A stretch of 64,000 nucleotides of DNA from Rhodobacteraceae bacterium HTCC2150 (GTDB lineage: Bacteria; Pseudomonadota; Alphaproteobacteria; Rhodobacterales; Rhodobacteraceae), in assembly GCA_000169395.1 (NCBI GenBank), contig AAXZ01000003.1, forward strand, positions 124,001-188,000, written 5' to 3'. The notes below the pieces were generated by a model that saw only the letters and a program-made list of their open reading frames with translations, did no database searches and was not told the DNA's origin. Numbering within the stretch: the stretch's first letter is position 1; every line of letters starts with the position of its first letter. Positions 8,558-17,421 of the stretch are shown here, one piece after another. Made by a program: the position numbers and the translations under genes.

Positions 8558-8880
8558 TGTAAGAAACCAGCCCCACGATTTGTGGTCGGCTAGTAGAGTT
8601 TACCTGTGACAAAGCAAATGGCGCGATGTTGTGCCGTCTTTCTTACAGATGGAATGGCCCCCTTTTACAGGGCCCGTGAGTTGTCTGGACTACTCGAAGG
8701 TACCAGACGTTTAATTGGGCGCATGTTGCGCCAGAAAGAAACGCGATGATGAGCGCTGTGCCATTGAGAACAAGTGACCGACGGGAAATCCCCTCGGCGC
8801 TGTTTGGCCGCGCCGATATATCATTCGCCATAACAAGCCACATTTTTACCGCTCTATCCCCCCCGGGGGACAGGCGGCAT
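8558..8880 (+). promoter_or_regulatory. Structured untranslated leader of rne
   Basis: No convincing gene fills 8266-8899. Its second half can fold extensively: TGTAAGAAA (8558-8566) pairs perfectly with TTTCTTACA (8639-8647), enclosing smaller hairpins (CCAC/GTGG; GGCGC/GTGCC). It is followed by GTCTGG/CCAGAC (8685-8710), GGCGCA/TGCGCC and CGACGGGAAATCCCCTCG. RNase E messages in enterobacteria carry a long leader through which the enzyme controls its own mRNA; a similar role here is inferred. The part 8266-8550 shows nothing I recognise. Confidence 0.45.
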
Positions 8881-8899
8881 ATATGTGCCGAAAGAACAA

Positions 8900-11704
8900 A
8901 TGGCAAAAAAGATGCTAATCGATGCCACTCACGCGGAAGAAACCCGCGTTGTTGTGGTAGACGGAAACAAAGTCGAAGAATTTGATTTTGAATCACTGAA
9001 TAAGCGCCAGCTTGCTGGCAACATTTATCTGGCAAAAGTAACGCGGGTTGAACCCTCGCTTCAGGCGGCCTTTGTTGATTATGGTGGAAATCGCCATGGT
9101 TTCTTGGCGTTTTCTGAGATTCATCCAGATTATTACCAAATCCCAGTTGCGGATCGTGAGGCATTGTTGGCCGACGAACGCGCTTATGCTGAGGCTTTGA
9201 ACGAAGCTGCTGAAGCAGAAGAAAAGAAACCCAATCGTCGCCGTCGCGGCCGTGGAAAACCACGCCCCGAAGCGATGGCCTCAAATTCGGGTGACGAGGA
9301 CGCGGTTGTAAGCGAAGAAATCGTTGATGATGCGGTAACAGATGCCGAGGTCGTTGCCGAAGAAAAACCAGTCAAACGTACACGCAAGCCACGTCGCACC
9401 AAGGAACAGATTGCGGCTGACAAAGAGGCTGCGGCAATTGCCAAGGCTGAAAAAGCTGCTGCAAAAGAGGCTGCTAAAGCTGCAAAAGAAGCTAAAAAAG
9501 CAGCGGCAAAAGAAGCCAAAGCTAAGGCCAAAGCAGAAAAGAACGCACCAGCCAAAGACGCAGAAGTGTCAGAGGCCGCGCCTGTTGAAAAGACAGCCGA
9601 CAAAGAAATCGGTGGCATGGGTGTGATTGATCTGGACGGTGATGATGATCAATCAAATGATGAAATGGTCGAAGGTTTCGCCAAAGATGATGGTGTTACA
9701 CCTGCGGATTTGGATGAAAATATCGAATCTGTGGCCGACGAGGATGTTTCCGAGGAAATTCGCACGCCACGCAAGCCACGTCCAAAACGCTATCGTATTC
9801 AAGAAGTGATCAAAGTACGTCAAATCTTGTTGGTGCAGGTTGTTAAAGAGGAACGCGGTAACAAAGGCGCGGCCCTTACGACTTATTTGTCATTGGCAGG
9901 TCGTTATTGCGTTCTTATGCCAAACACAGCGCGCGGTGGTGGGATTTCCCGCAAAATCACCAATGCGGCGGACCGCAAAAAACTAAAAGAAATAGCAACC
10001 GAGATTGAAGTGCCGCAAGGCGCAGGTTTGATTGTGCGTACGGCGGGTGCCAAACGCACCAAGTCTGAAATCAAGCGTGACTACGAATACCTTCAACGTC
10101 TGTGGGAAGAAATTCGTGCCCTAACGCTTAAATCTATCGCACCTGCGAAAATTTACGAAGAAGGTAACCTGATCAAACGTTCGATCCGTGATCTTTACAA
10201 CGGTGACATCGACGAGGTGTTCGTAGAAGGCGAAAACGGTTATCTGGTTGCCAAAGAATTCATGAAAATGTTGATGCCGACCCACGCGAAAAACGTGCGT
10301 CATTATCAAGATAAAATGCCATTGTTCGCGCGTTATCAGGTCGAAAGCTATCTGGCGGGCATGTTTAACCCGACGGTTCAGTTGAAATCTGGCGGTTACA
10401 TCGTGATCGGCATTACAGAAGCGTTGGTTGCCATCGATGTTAACTCTGGTCGCGCAACCAAAGAAAGCTCGATCGAAGAAACCGCTGTGAAAACCAACCT
10501 TGAGGCCGCCGAAGAGGTTGCGCGTCAATTGCGCTTGCGTGATTTGGCTGGTTTGATCGTGATCGATTTCATCGACATGGAAGATCGCCGTAACAATGCA
10601 GCCGTTGAAAAGCGTATCAAGGATCGTTTGAAAACCGATCGTGCGCGCATTCAAATCGGTCGTATTTCCGGTTTTGGTTTGATGGAAATGTCACGTCAGC
10701 GTCTGCGCCCTGGTATGCTAGAGGCAACGACCCAACCATGCCCATCTTGCCACGGCACGGGTTTGGTTCGTTCTGATGATAGCCTTGCCTTGTTGATCAT
10801 TCGCCAGCTCGAAGAAGAAGGCGTGAAGCGTAAGTCAAAAGAAGTATTGGTCAAAGCACCGATTGCGATTGCCAACTTCATGATGAACGAAAAACGCGAA
10901 CATATTGCAACGATCGAAGGTCGTTATGGTCTGTCAATTCGCATCGAGGCCGATCCGTTCCTTATCAGCCCAGATTTCACAATCGAGCGTTTCAAAACAG
11001 CGACGCGCAATGTGGTTGAGGTTGAAGCTCCGGTAATTTCTATTGATACCGCCGATTTGCCGGACTTGGTTGAAAAAGAAATCACTGATGCCGTGGTTGT
11101 TTCTGAAACACCAGAAGGTGTTGAAGGTGAAGGCGAAGCCCAACCCAAGAAAAAACGCCGTCGTCGTCGTCGTCGTCGGGGTGGCGGTAACAACAATAAT
11201 GAAAATGGCAATGTCGATCAAAATGCCGAAGGTCAAGAAGCTGGTGAAAATCAGAATAATGACCAAGCAGCTGAGGTTAATTCATCTGATGCCGTTGCAA
11301 CAGATGAAACCTCTGCAGGCGATAACGAACAGACCGCAGAAGCAAACCAAGCCGAGACAAACGGTGATGATGCTGAACAACCTGTAAAGAAACGGCCCGC
11401 TCGACGCCCACGTCGTTCGCGTAAGAAGAATACTGACAACGAAGTTTCATCGGATACCGCAGCAGAAGCGCCAGTTGAAGGTGCAGAGGCTGCTTTGGTT
11501 GAAGAGACAGCCACAGCCACAGCAGAACCTGTCGTGGTTGTTGAAGAAACAGCACCAGAAACAGCGGTTGTACCGGAACCGGTTGTTGAGTCGACACCAG
11601 AACCAACACCAGAGCCAGTTGCAGAATCTGTTCCTGAACCAGTTGCACCAGAACCAGAGGTTCCTGCAAAACCTAAACGTCGTGGCTGGTGGTCACGCGG
11701 CTAG
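8900..11704 (+). CDS. rne: Ribonuclease E
   Basis: 934-residue endoribonuclease of the RNase E/G family, core of the RNA degradosome and maturation of tRNA and rRNA. Seen: S1 domain beginning at KRQLAGNIYLAKVTRVEPSL, catalytic DVNSGR and DFIDM, and the zinc-link CPSCHGTGLV. The S1 domain is interrupted by about 200 residues (roughly 95-295): an Arg-rich patch, then a Lys/Ala-rich probable helix, then an acidic stretch. The C-terminal tail is disordered, with KKKRRRRRRRRGG (RNA binding) and acidic Pro/Glu repeats, ending in KRRGWWSRG. The start is ATG at 8900; a GTG five codons upstream is possible. Confidence 0.95.
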   Translation: MAKKMLIDATHAEETRVVVVDGNKVEEFDFESLNKRQLAGNIYLAKVTRVEPSLQAAFVDYGGNRHGFLAFSEIHPDYYQIPVADREALLADERAYAEALNEAAEAEEKKPNRRRRGRGKPRPEAMASNSGDEDAVVSEEIVDDAVTDAEVVAEEKPVKRTRKPRRTKEQIAADKEAAAIAKAEKAAAKEAAKAAKEAKKAAAKEAKAKAKAEKNAPAKDAEVSEAAPVEKTADKEIGGMGVIDLDGDDDQSNDEMVEGFAKDDGVTPADLDENIESVADEDVSEEIRTPRKPRPKRYRIQEVIKVRQILLVQVVKEERGNKGAALTTYLSLAGRYCVLMPNTARGGGISRKITNAADRKKLKEIATEIEVPQGAGLIVRTAGAKRTKSEIKRDYEYLQRLWEEIRALTLKSIAPAKIYEEGNLIKRSIRDLYNGDIDEVFVEGENGYLVAKEFMKMLMPTHAKNVRHYQDKMPLFARYQVESYLAGMFNPTVQLKSGGYIVIGITEALVAIDVNSGRATKESSIEETAVKTNLEAAEEVARQLRLRDLAGLIVIDFIDMEDRRNNAAVEKRIKDRLKTDRARIQIGRISGFGLMEMSRQRLRPGMLEATTQPCPSCHGTGLVRSDDSLALLIIRQLEEEGVKRKSKEVLVKAPIAIANFMMNEKREHIATIEGRYGLSIRIEADPFLISPDFTIERFKTATRNVVEVEAPVISIDTADLPDLVEKEITDAVVVSETPEGVEGEGEAQPKKKRRRRRRRRGGGNNNNENGNVDQNAEGQEAGENQNNDQAAEVNSSDAVATDETSAGDNEQTAEANQAETNGDDAEQPVKKRPARRPRRSRKKNTDNEVSSDTAAEAPVEGAEAALVEETATATAEPVVVVEETAPETAVVPEPVVESTPEPTPEPVAESVPEPVAPEPEVPAKPKRRGWWSRG

Positions 11705-11711
11705 AAATACA

Positions 11712-11743
11712 AAACCCCGCGCTTTGTGAGCGCGGGGTTTTTT
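11712..11743 (+). terminator. Terminator after rne
   Basis: Perfect GC-rich stem (AACCCCGCGC with GCGCGGGGTT) followed by six T residues, 8 bases after the rne stop. A-residues on the other side let it also serve the convergent tusA-like gene. Confidence 0.85.
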
Positions 11744-11763
11744 AATTGCGGCAAGCAGTTGGA

Positions 11764-11991
11764 TCAAACTTTTTGCAAGTAAAATTCTAATTGATCGCCG
11801 TCTTGGCTTTGCGACACCAATAAGTGGCCCGATTCCAAACAGAAATGTGGAAAATCAATGATCGCAGCAGGATCATCGGCCACAACGCGCAAAACCTGAC
11901 CAACATCTAACGCCTGCAAACGTTTACGCGCTTTTAGCACTGGCAACGGGCACAAAAGACCAATCGCATCCAATTCAGCGTCCCAATTCAT
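11764..11991 (-). CDS. TusA/SirA-like sulfur carrier protein
   Basis: 75-residue member of the TusA (SirA/YeeD) sulfurtransferase fold. The active-site motif CPLPVLKARK is present at about residues 14-23, with the conserved DPAAIIDFPHFC strand-helix. Such proteins pass persulfide sulfur to tRNA thiolation, molybdenum cofactor or sulfur metabolism. MnmA, a possible end user, lies 28 kb away. It stands alone, convergent to rne. The exact partner is unknown, so no gene symbol is given. Confidence 0.85.
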   Translation of the reverse strand: MNWDAELDAIGLLCPLPVLKARKRLQALDVGQVLRVVADDPAAIIDFPHFCLESGHLLVSQSQDGDQLEFYLQKV

Positions 11992-12096
11992 GGCTCAACC
12001 CTCAAACGTTACAATTTCACCACGTAGATGTGAAAAAACCTGACGTGACCTGCCCAGACTTATAGCATAGAGCATTGAACAGGAAGGACAGGCATT

Positions 12097-12846
12097 ATGT
12101 TTGGATATGAATTTTTTGAAGCGGGTTTGCTGGTACAGATCCTTTTGGCGGTATTTGGTGGCTTGATCTCGTTTCTGTCGCCCTGTGTATTGCCAATCGT
12201 TCCTTCATATTTGGCCTATATCAGTGGGACGACGCTGGCCGATCTTACGGACGGAGAAAAACCCAACAGTGCCGTAATGCCTGCTGTTTTCTTTGTTCTG
12301 GGCTTATCTACTGTATTTATGTTGCTTGGTTTTACGGCATCCTTTTTGGGGCAGCTTTACCTGCAAAACCAAACCATTTTGACGCAAATCGCCGGTGTGG
12401 TGATTGTAGTGTTTGGTTTGCATTTCATCGGTATCATCCGCATTCCGTTTTTGTACCGCGAGGCGCGTGTTGACGTGAACACCAAAGGTGGCAGCGCGTT
12501 TGGTGCTTATATCCTTGGTCTTGCCTTTGCATTTGGTTGGACGCCCTGTTTAGGCCCAATCTTATCTGCAATTTTGGCAATGGCGGCGGATCAAGGCAGC
12601 ACGGCACGCGGCACCATGATGCTGGCCTTTTATGCAATCGGCCTTGGAATACCATTTTTGCTAAGCGCAATTTTCCTAAGCCGCTCGATGGTCTTGATGA
12701 CTCGGATCAAACGCCACATGGTGCTGATTGAACGCATCATGGGTGCGTTGCTTGTTGTCGTTGGATTGGCGTTAATCTTTGGGTTTTTCACGCGCTTTAG
12801 CTGGTGGTTGTTAGAAGCCTTTCCCGCACTTCAGACCTTTGGTTGA
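12097..12846 (+). CDS. ccdA: Cytochrome c biogenesis protein CcdA
   Basis: 249-residue inner-membrane protein with six predicted membrane segments that carries electrons from cytoplasmic thioredoxin to periplasmic thiol proteins for cytochrome c maturation. Seen: the paired cysteine motifs LSPCVLPIVPSYLAYISG (helix 1) and GWTPCLGPILSAI (helix 4), a hallmark of the family. Length is typical of CcdA rather than full DsbD. AGGAAGGACAGG precedes the ATG. It is followed on the same strand by the unknown hydrolase gene after 57 bases. Confidence 0.92.
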   Translation: MFGYEFFEAGLLVQILLAVFGGLISFLSPCVLPIVPSYLAYISGTTLADLTDGEKPNSAVMPAVFFVLGLSTVFMLLGFTASFLGQLYLQNQTILTQIAGVVIVVFGLHFIGIIRIPFLYREARVDVNTKGGSAFGAYILGLAFAFGWTPCLGPILSAILAMAADQGSTARGTMMLAFYAIGLGIPFLLSAIFLSRSMVLMTRIKRHMVLIERIMGALLVVVGLALIFGFFTRFSWWLLEAFPALQTFG

Positions 12847-12903
12847 TATTACGCCGCCACTGCGCAATGATGGACCAAAGCGACAGTGAAAAGGATCAGG
12901 GGA

Positions 12904-14127
12904 ATGAGCATAGCCCCCGACGCAACAGCCCAAAAACAAGTTCATAATCGGCGCGTATTCTACGTGCCGGGGTTTGATCCGTTTCATGCCCGTCGTTATC
13001 GCGAACTTTATCGCACCGAAGGAGCCGATCAGGCGAAAATCAGTGGATATGAAATAACCCAATCGCGCAAAGCGGACGGTGGTGCTTATGGGTGGCACGT
13101 CGCGGCAAAGATTGATGATAAGTCGGTGACAGCGGATATTGATGTGTTGATCTGGGCGGATATTGTCCGAAAATCAATGAAAGCGGGCATTTTAGGCACA
13201 TACGCTCAACTGGCCACGACCGCTTGGACCTATATTTCGACCGGCGTTCTATTTCGGTTAACCGGATTGCGAAAAGGGCCAGTAATCGCCGCCCTTTATC
13301 CTGTATTCATGTTGTTAGGTCAGTTGCTTTTGGCGGCTGTATTTGCATTTGGGTCAGGGTATGTTCTTTCGTTGATTACGCCTTGGATCAGTGGGTTGGG
13401 GTTGCTGGTTGGGTATGGTGTGCTTGCGTGGTTTCGCAAAAAAGACGGCAAGTTCTATGCGTATTATTTGCTACACGACTTTGCGTTTTGCGCCCGTTGG
13501 CGTGGGGCTAATCCTGCGGCAATTGAGGATCGCCTGGCCGCGTTTACCGATCAAATTGCCGAGGCGCTGAATTCATCGACTGATGAGGTTCTTATTGTGG
13601 GCCATTCATCCGGCGCACATCTGGCGGTGTCTGCCTTGGCTGATTTGATCCGTCAGGGCAGGGTGCCTAAAGCCGGCCCCCGGTTGGCATTTTTGTCATT
13701 GGGGCATGCGGTGCCAATGGTTTCCTTCTTACCCAATGCACATCGTTTGCGGGCGGATTTGAATTACTTGTGCCAGCGAGATGAGCTGTTTTGGTTGGAT
13801 GTAACGGCACCTGGTGATGGTTGCTGTTTTGCGCTTTGTGACCCGGTTTCGGTTTCAGGGGTCGCACCAGATGAAGGTAAAAAGTGGCCCATAATGATTT
13901 CCGCGGCATTTACTAAGTCCCTTAGCCCTAAACGATGGAATGAATTAAAACGCCGATACTTTCGACTGCATTTTCAGTATCTTTGCGCTTTTAATGCGCC
14001 AAAGGATTATGATTATTTCAAAATAACAGCAGGGCCAGTTTCACTGGCTGATCGGTTTCAGGGCCGAAATTCCTCTAAAAGTCGTATTGATAAATCGGTT
14101 TCAGGCTTTACGGGGATGACGCCGTGA
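12904..14127 (+). CDS. Uncharacterised membrane protein with alpha/beta-hydrolase signature
   Basis: 407 residues, family not recognised with certainty. Near the N-terminus is FYVPGFDPFH, like the first strand and oxyanion loop of alpha/beta hydrolases; two membrane segments follow (about 127-155 and 157-177); then GHSSGAHLAVSALA (residues 233-246), a nucleophile elbow G-x-S-x-G with Ser235. Asp and His of a triad cannot be assigned by eye. The ATG is preceded by AGGATCAGGGGA. Its stop overlaps the GTG start of a cytochrome P450 (GTGA), so the two are translationally coupled and probably act together at the membrane, perhaps on a lipid or ester. Confidence 0.7.
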   Translation: MSIAPDATAQKQVHNRRVFYVPGFDPFHARRYRELYRTEGADQAKISGYEITQSRKADGGAYGWHVAAKIDDKSVTADIDVLIWADIVRKSMKAGILGTYAQLATTAWTYISTGVLFRLTGLRKGPVIAALYPVFMLLGQLLLAAVFAFGSGYVLSLITPWISGLGLLVGYGVLAWFRKKDGKFYAYYLLHDFAFCARWRGANPAAIEDRLAAFTDQIAEALNSSTDEVLIVGHSSGAHLAVSALADLIRQGRVPKAGPRLAFLSLGHAVPMVSFLPNAHRLRADLNYLCQRDELFWLDVTAPGDGCCFALCDPVSVSGVAPDEGKKWPIMISAAFTKSLSPKRWNELKRRYFRLHFQYLCAFNAPKDYDYFKITAGPVSLADRFQGRNSSKSRIDKSVSGFTGMTP

Positions 14128-15503
14128 TTATTGCCCCAAAACCAAGGCCGCGCGCCGATAAGGTTTCACTTTTTAAATACCTAAGACTGTTTCGTGCTGA
14201 CATTCTGTCGGCACAACCAGCGCGATTGTACCGTGCATGGATGGCCGAATTCAAAACACCATTATTTAGCAGTTACATGATAAATCAGCCGGAATTATTG
14301 GATTTGGTTCTTAAGGAACGACCCAAAGAGTTTCCAAAATCTGATCGAATTGGTGCTGGGTTGCGCCCTTTGTTAGGGAATTCCGTGTTCCTTACAAATG
14401 GTGAAACTTGGGAACGTCAGCGGCGTATTATTGATCCAGCCTTTGAGGGTGGGCGTCTGCGCGATACATTCACGGCGATTTCTGCCGCTGCGGATGCCGC
14501 CGTTTTGCGGATGCGCGATCAAGCGTCGGGGCAGCCTGTTGATATCGAACCTGAAACCAGTCATGCAGCCGCCGATGTTATTTTTCGCACTTTGTTTTCG
14601 ATCCCGATAGAAAATACCACGGCGCAGTCGGTCTTTACCGAATTTCAAGCCTATCAGCGCAGCCAACCGATATTGAACTTAGCCGCATTTCTGCCTGGCC
14701 CGCGTTGGATGCCCAAGTTTTTTCGCAAGAGCACCAAAAAGTCGGCTGCGCGAATTCGCAAATTGATCTTGGAATTAACGAAATCTCGTTTGGCCGACAT
14801 TAACGCAGGCACCGCGCCCAATGATTTGGCCACGAAGATCATGACAACAAAGGATCCCGTGACAGGCCAAACTTTTGATTTGGATGAAATGGTCGATCAG
14901 GTTGCGATATTTTTTCTAGCAGGCCATGAAACGAGTGCCTCGGCGCTAGCTTGGGCGCTGTATTTATTGGCGATGGATCAAGAGGCCCAGACGCGCGCCG
15001 CGACCGAAGCACAAGAATTGCTAGCGAACGGCCCGCTTCAATTTTCTGACTTGTCCAAGTTGAAATACACGCGCGATGTGTTTCGTGAAACTCTGCGTCT
15101 TTTCCCGCCTGTGCCAATGATGGTGCGGGAAAATCAAGAAGAACAAATCTTCCGCGAGCGAAAGATCAAGAAGGGCGCGCAAATCGTGCTTTCACCTTGG
15201 CATTTGCAACGGCATGAACGGCTTTGGGAAAACCCTGATGCCTTTGATCCTGATCGTTGGTCAGCGCCCGAAGGCAAAGAAAGCCAGCGCAACGCCTATA
15301 TGCCATTTTCGGCCGGACCGCGCGTTTGCACGGGTGCAGGTTTTGCGATGATCGAGGGCGTGGTGTTGCTCGGCAAAATATTGGCCGAATATCAATTTGA
15401 AATTGTTCGTGAAAAACCAGCGGTTCCCATTGCGCATTTAACGGTGCGCGGTCGAGATGGCATTTGGTTGAAAATCAATTCGCGTCAGAAACATTCTGAA
15501 TAG
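14124..15503 (+). CDS. Cytochrome P450
   Basis: 459-residue haem monooxygenase. Seen: I-helix AGHETSASALAWAL, K-helix ETLR (E-x-x-R), DPDRW in the meander and the haem loop PFSAGPRVCTGAGFA with the Cys ligand. The GTG start overlaps the previous stop by four bases. The absence of a signal peptide and of a fused reductase implies a soluble enzyme using separate ferredoxin and reductase; none is adjacent. Overall style is closest to fatty-acid-type (CYP102/CYP4-like) P450s, an impression only. The substrate is probably linked to the upstream hydrolase-like protein. Confidence 0.93.
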   Translation: MIIAPKPRPRADKVSLFKYLRLFRADILSAQPARLYRAWMAEFKTPLFSSYMINQPELLDLVLKERPKEFPKSDRIGAGLRPLLGNSVFLTNGETWERQRRIIDPAFEGGRLRDTFTAISAAADAAVLRMRDQASGQPVDIEPETSHAAADVIFRTLFSIPIENTTAQSVFTEFQAYQRSQPILNLAAFLPGPRWMPKFFRKSTKKSAARIRKLILELTKSRLADINAGTAPNDLATKIMTTKDPVTGQTFDLDEMVDQVAIFFLAGHETSASALAWALYLLAMDQEAQTRAATEAQELLANGPLQFSDLSKLKYTRDVFRETLRLFPPVPMMVRENQEEQIFRERKIKKGAQIVLSPWHLQRHERLWENPDAFDPDRWSAPEGKESQRNAYMPFSAGPRVCTGAGFAMIEGVVLLGKILAEYQFEIVREKPAVPIAHLTVRGRDGIWLKINSRQKHSE

Positions 15504-15699
15504 TTTTCAAGACAAACACACGAATGGCCGACGCTAAACCTGTGTCGTCTGAACGTGCTGCATCAATTTCAGCCGCTAAAACATTGATAGGTTTTTCTTG
15601 TAGTTCGGCAATGGTGCGAAAAGCATGCCAGAACTCATGCTCTAAGGACACCGAAGTTCGGTGCCCTTGCAATGTTAAAGATCGTTTTTGTGGGCGCAT
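15475..15699 (-). CDS. Ribbon-helix-helix domain protein
   Basis: 74 residues resembling the RHH_4 type (PF13467) ribbon-helix-helix proteins. A basic strand RSLTLQGHRTSVSLEHEFW is followed by two helices (FRTIAELQEKPINVLAAEI and a C-terminal helix). It may bind DNA as a dimer or act through protein contacts; the function of this family is not established. It is the last gene of a small minus-strand group, 6 bases after a 56-residue gene and downstream of fumC. Its 3' end overlaps the convergent P450 gene by 29 bases. Confidence 0.75.
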   Translation of the reverse strand: MRPQKRSLTLQGHRTSVSLEHEFWHAFRTIAELQEKPINVLAAEIDAARSDDTGLASAIRVFVLKTIQNVSDAN

Positions 15700-15705
15700 T
15701 CGTCT

Positions 15706-15876
15706 TTACGCGAAAGCCAAGGCCAAAGGATTGTCTTCCTTTGAAATCGCCTTCATTGCCATCAAAAGACGGCCAGATTTTGTCGCGTCAAACCGTGCTT
15801 TACGTTTTGTGGCGCGACGCGCCATACGTTCTGCGCGCAAAACCTCTTGCGTTTGATCGCTGTGTTGAGTGTCCAT
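15706..15876 (-). CDS. Small basic protein of unknown function
   Basis: 56-residue frame with ATG preceded by TAGGGG at a good distance and ending 6 bases before the ribbon-helix-helix gene, so probably translated from the same message. The middle is strongly basic and helical (RAERMARRATKRKARFDATK) and the end is hydrophobic (PLALAFA). In related genomes a small DUF4169 protein often sits at this position next to fumC, but this sequence does not clearly match my memory of that family. I see no function. Confidence 0.55.
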   Translation of the reverse strand: MDTQHSDQTQEVLRAERMARRATKRKARFDATKSGRLLMAMKAISKEDNPLALAFA

Positions 15877-15935
15877 TTTATTACCCCTACTCGATACTTA
15901 AGTTACCAGAAGGTTATAAAAGACAATCAGGGCGA

Positions 15936-17330
15936 TTATTTGGCCTTTGGACCAATCATTTGTTCTGGACGCACAACTTTTTCAAACGTTTCTGCATCCA
16001 CAAACCCCAATGAAATAGCCTCTTCCTTGAGTGTTGTGCCATTTTTGTGCGCAGTTTTAGCCACCAATGTGGCATTATCATAGCCAATTTGTGGGGCCAA
16101 GGCAGTGACCAACATCAGTGATTCACGCATCAATTTGTCGATACGATCCAAATTCGCAGAAACACCGACGACGCAGTTGTCAGTAAAGGCAACAGACGCG
16201 TCACCCAATAATTGTGCCGATTGCAAAACGTTGTAGGCCATCATTGGTTTGTAAACGTTCAATTCGAAATGGCCTTGGCTGCCGGCAAATCCGACGGCTG
16301 CGTCATTGCCAAAGACATGCGCACATACTTGTGTGATTGCCTCGACCTGAGTTGGGTTCACTTTGCCCGGCATGATGGATGAACCCGGCTCGTTTTCAGG
16401 CAACATCAGTTCACCCAATCCGCAACGCGGCCCAGAACCCAACAAACGAATGTCGTTGGCGATCTTAAACAGACTGGCTGCGACTGTTTTCATCGCACCT
16501 GAAAATTCGACCATGGCATCATGAGCAGCCAGTGCTTCAAATTTATTTGGTGCTGTAACAAAGGGCAGGCCGGTGATTGAGGCCATGTTCGCCGCAACAG
16601 TTTCGCTCCAGCCTTCAACCGTATTAAGGCCAGTGCCAACGGCGGTGCCTCCTTGGGCCAATTCATAAATATTTCCAAGTGCCACTTTTATGCGTTCAAT
16701 ACCTTTGGCAACTTGATGAGTGTAACCTGAAAATTCTTGCGCCAATGTAAGTGGCGTTGCATCCATCGTGTGTGTGCGCCCAATTTTGATGATGCCATCA
16801 AATTCAACAACTTTTGCTGCCAATGCTGCGTGCAGCTTCTCCAAACCGGGGATCAAAACATCATGCGCCGTCATGGCGGTGGCGATGTGCATGGCGGTGG
16901 GGAACGTGTCGTTTGATGATTGGCCCATGTTCAAATGGTCATTTGGGTGAACCGGTTTCTTTGAACCAATTTCACCGCCCAAGATTTCAATCGCGCGGTT
17001 CGCGATAACCTCATTGGCATTCATGTTGGATTGCGTACCAGAACCGGTTTGCCAAACAACAAGGGGGAAGTTGTCATCAAGCTTGCCGTCGACAACTTCT
17101 TGTGCGGCCTCGGTGACAGCCGCGCCCAATTCAGCGTCAAGTTTACCAGAGGCGATGTTCGCTTGGGCACAAGCCAGTTTAATCACACCAAGCGCACGCA
17201 CGATGGCGACAGGTTGTTTTTCCCAACCAATTGGAAAATTCATGATCGAACGCTGTGTTTGCGCACCCCAATATTTATCGGAAGGAACCTCAAGGGGGCC
17301 AAAGCTGTCGGTTTCGGTGCGTGTGTTCAT
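15936..17330 (-). CDS. fumC: Fumarate hydratase class II
   Basis: 464-residue iron-independent fumarase of the TCA cycle (fumarate to L-malate), homotetramer in the cytoplasm. Seen: the N-terminal [24 protein letters not shown], the [14 protein letters not shown] substrate site, and the superfamily signature [13 protein letters not shown] with the catalytic Ser. Length is standard. Two small genes follow on the same strand; sspB lies 91 bases upstream with its own reading direction the same. Confidence 0.96.
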   Translation of the reverse strand: MNTRTETDSFGPLEVPSDKYWGAQTQRSIMNFPIGWEKQPVAIVRALGVIKLACAQANIASGKLDAELGAAVTEAAQEVVDGKLDDNFPLVVWQTGSGTQSNMNANEVIANRAIEILGGEIGSKKPVHPNDHLNMGQSSNDTFPTAMHIATAMTAHDVLIPGLEKLHAALAAKVVEFDGIIKIGRTHTMDATPLTLAQEFSGYTHQVAKGIERIKVALGNIYELAQGGTAVGTGLNTVEGWSETVAANMASITGLPFVTAPNKFEALAAHDAMVEFSGAMKTVAASLFKIANDIRLLGSGPRCGLGELMLPENEPGSSIMPGKVNPTQVEAITQVCAHVFGNDAAVGFAGSQGHFELNVYKPMMAYNVLQSAQLLGDASVAFTDNCVVGVSANLDRIDKLMRESLMLVTALAPQIGYDNATLVAKTAHKNGTTLKEEAISLGFVDAETFEKVVRPEQMIGPKAK

Positions 17331-17421
17331 GATTTTAGGCTTTCTGAATTAAAGACGCGCATGAACTATCGCGCAAGAACCGCAGAGTCCATGTTATAAC
17401 ATCTTTAACTAAGAAAATTGG

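Noticed and set aside
8643-9284. Minus-strand open frame overlapping the start of rne, whose last 62 codons begin MANDISARP and contain an RRSLVL-hydrophobic, Tat-like stretch
   Set aside because: It is largely antisense to RNase E, has no ribosome site at the internal ATG, and the hydrophobic stretch lies in the region that folds as the rne leader. No family likeness.
9184-9618. Ala/Ser-rich minus-strand frame inside rne
   Set aside because: It is the antisense shadow of the Lys/Ala-rich insert of RNase E; low-complexity codons leave the opposite strand open.
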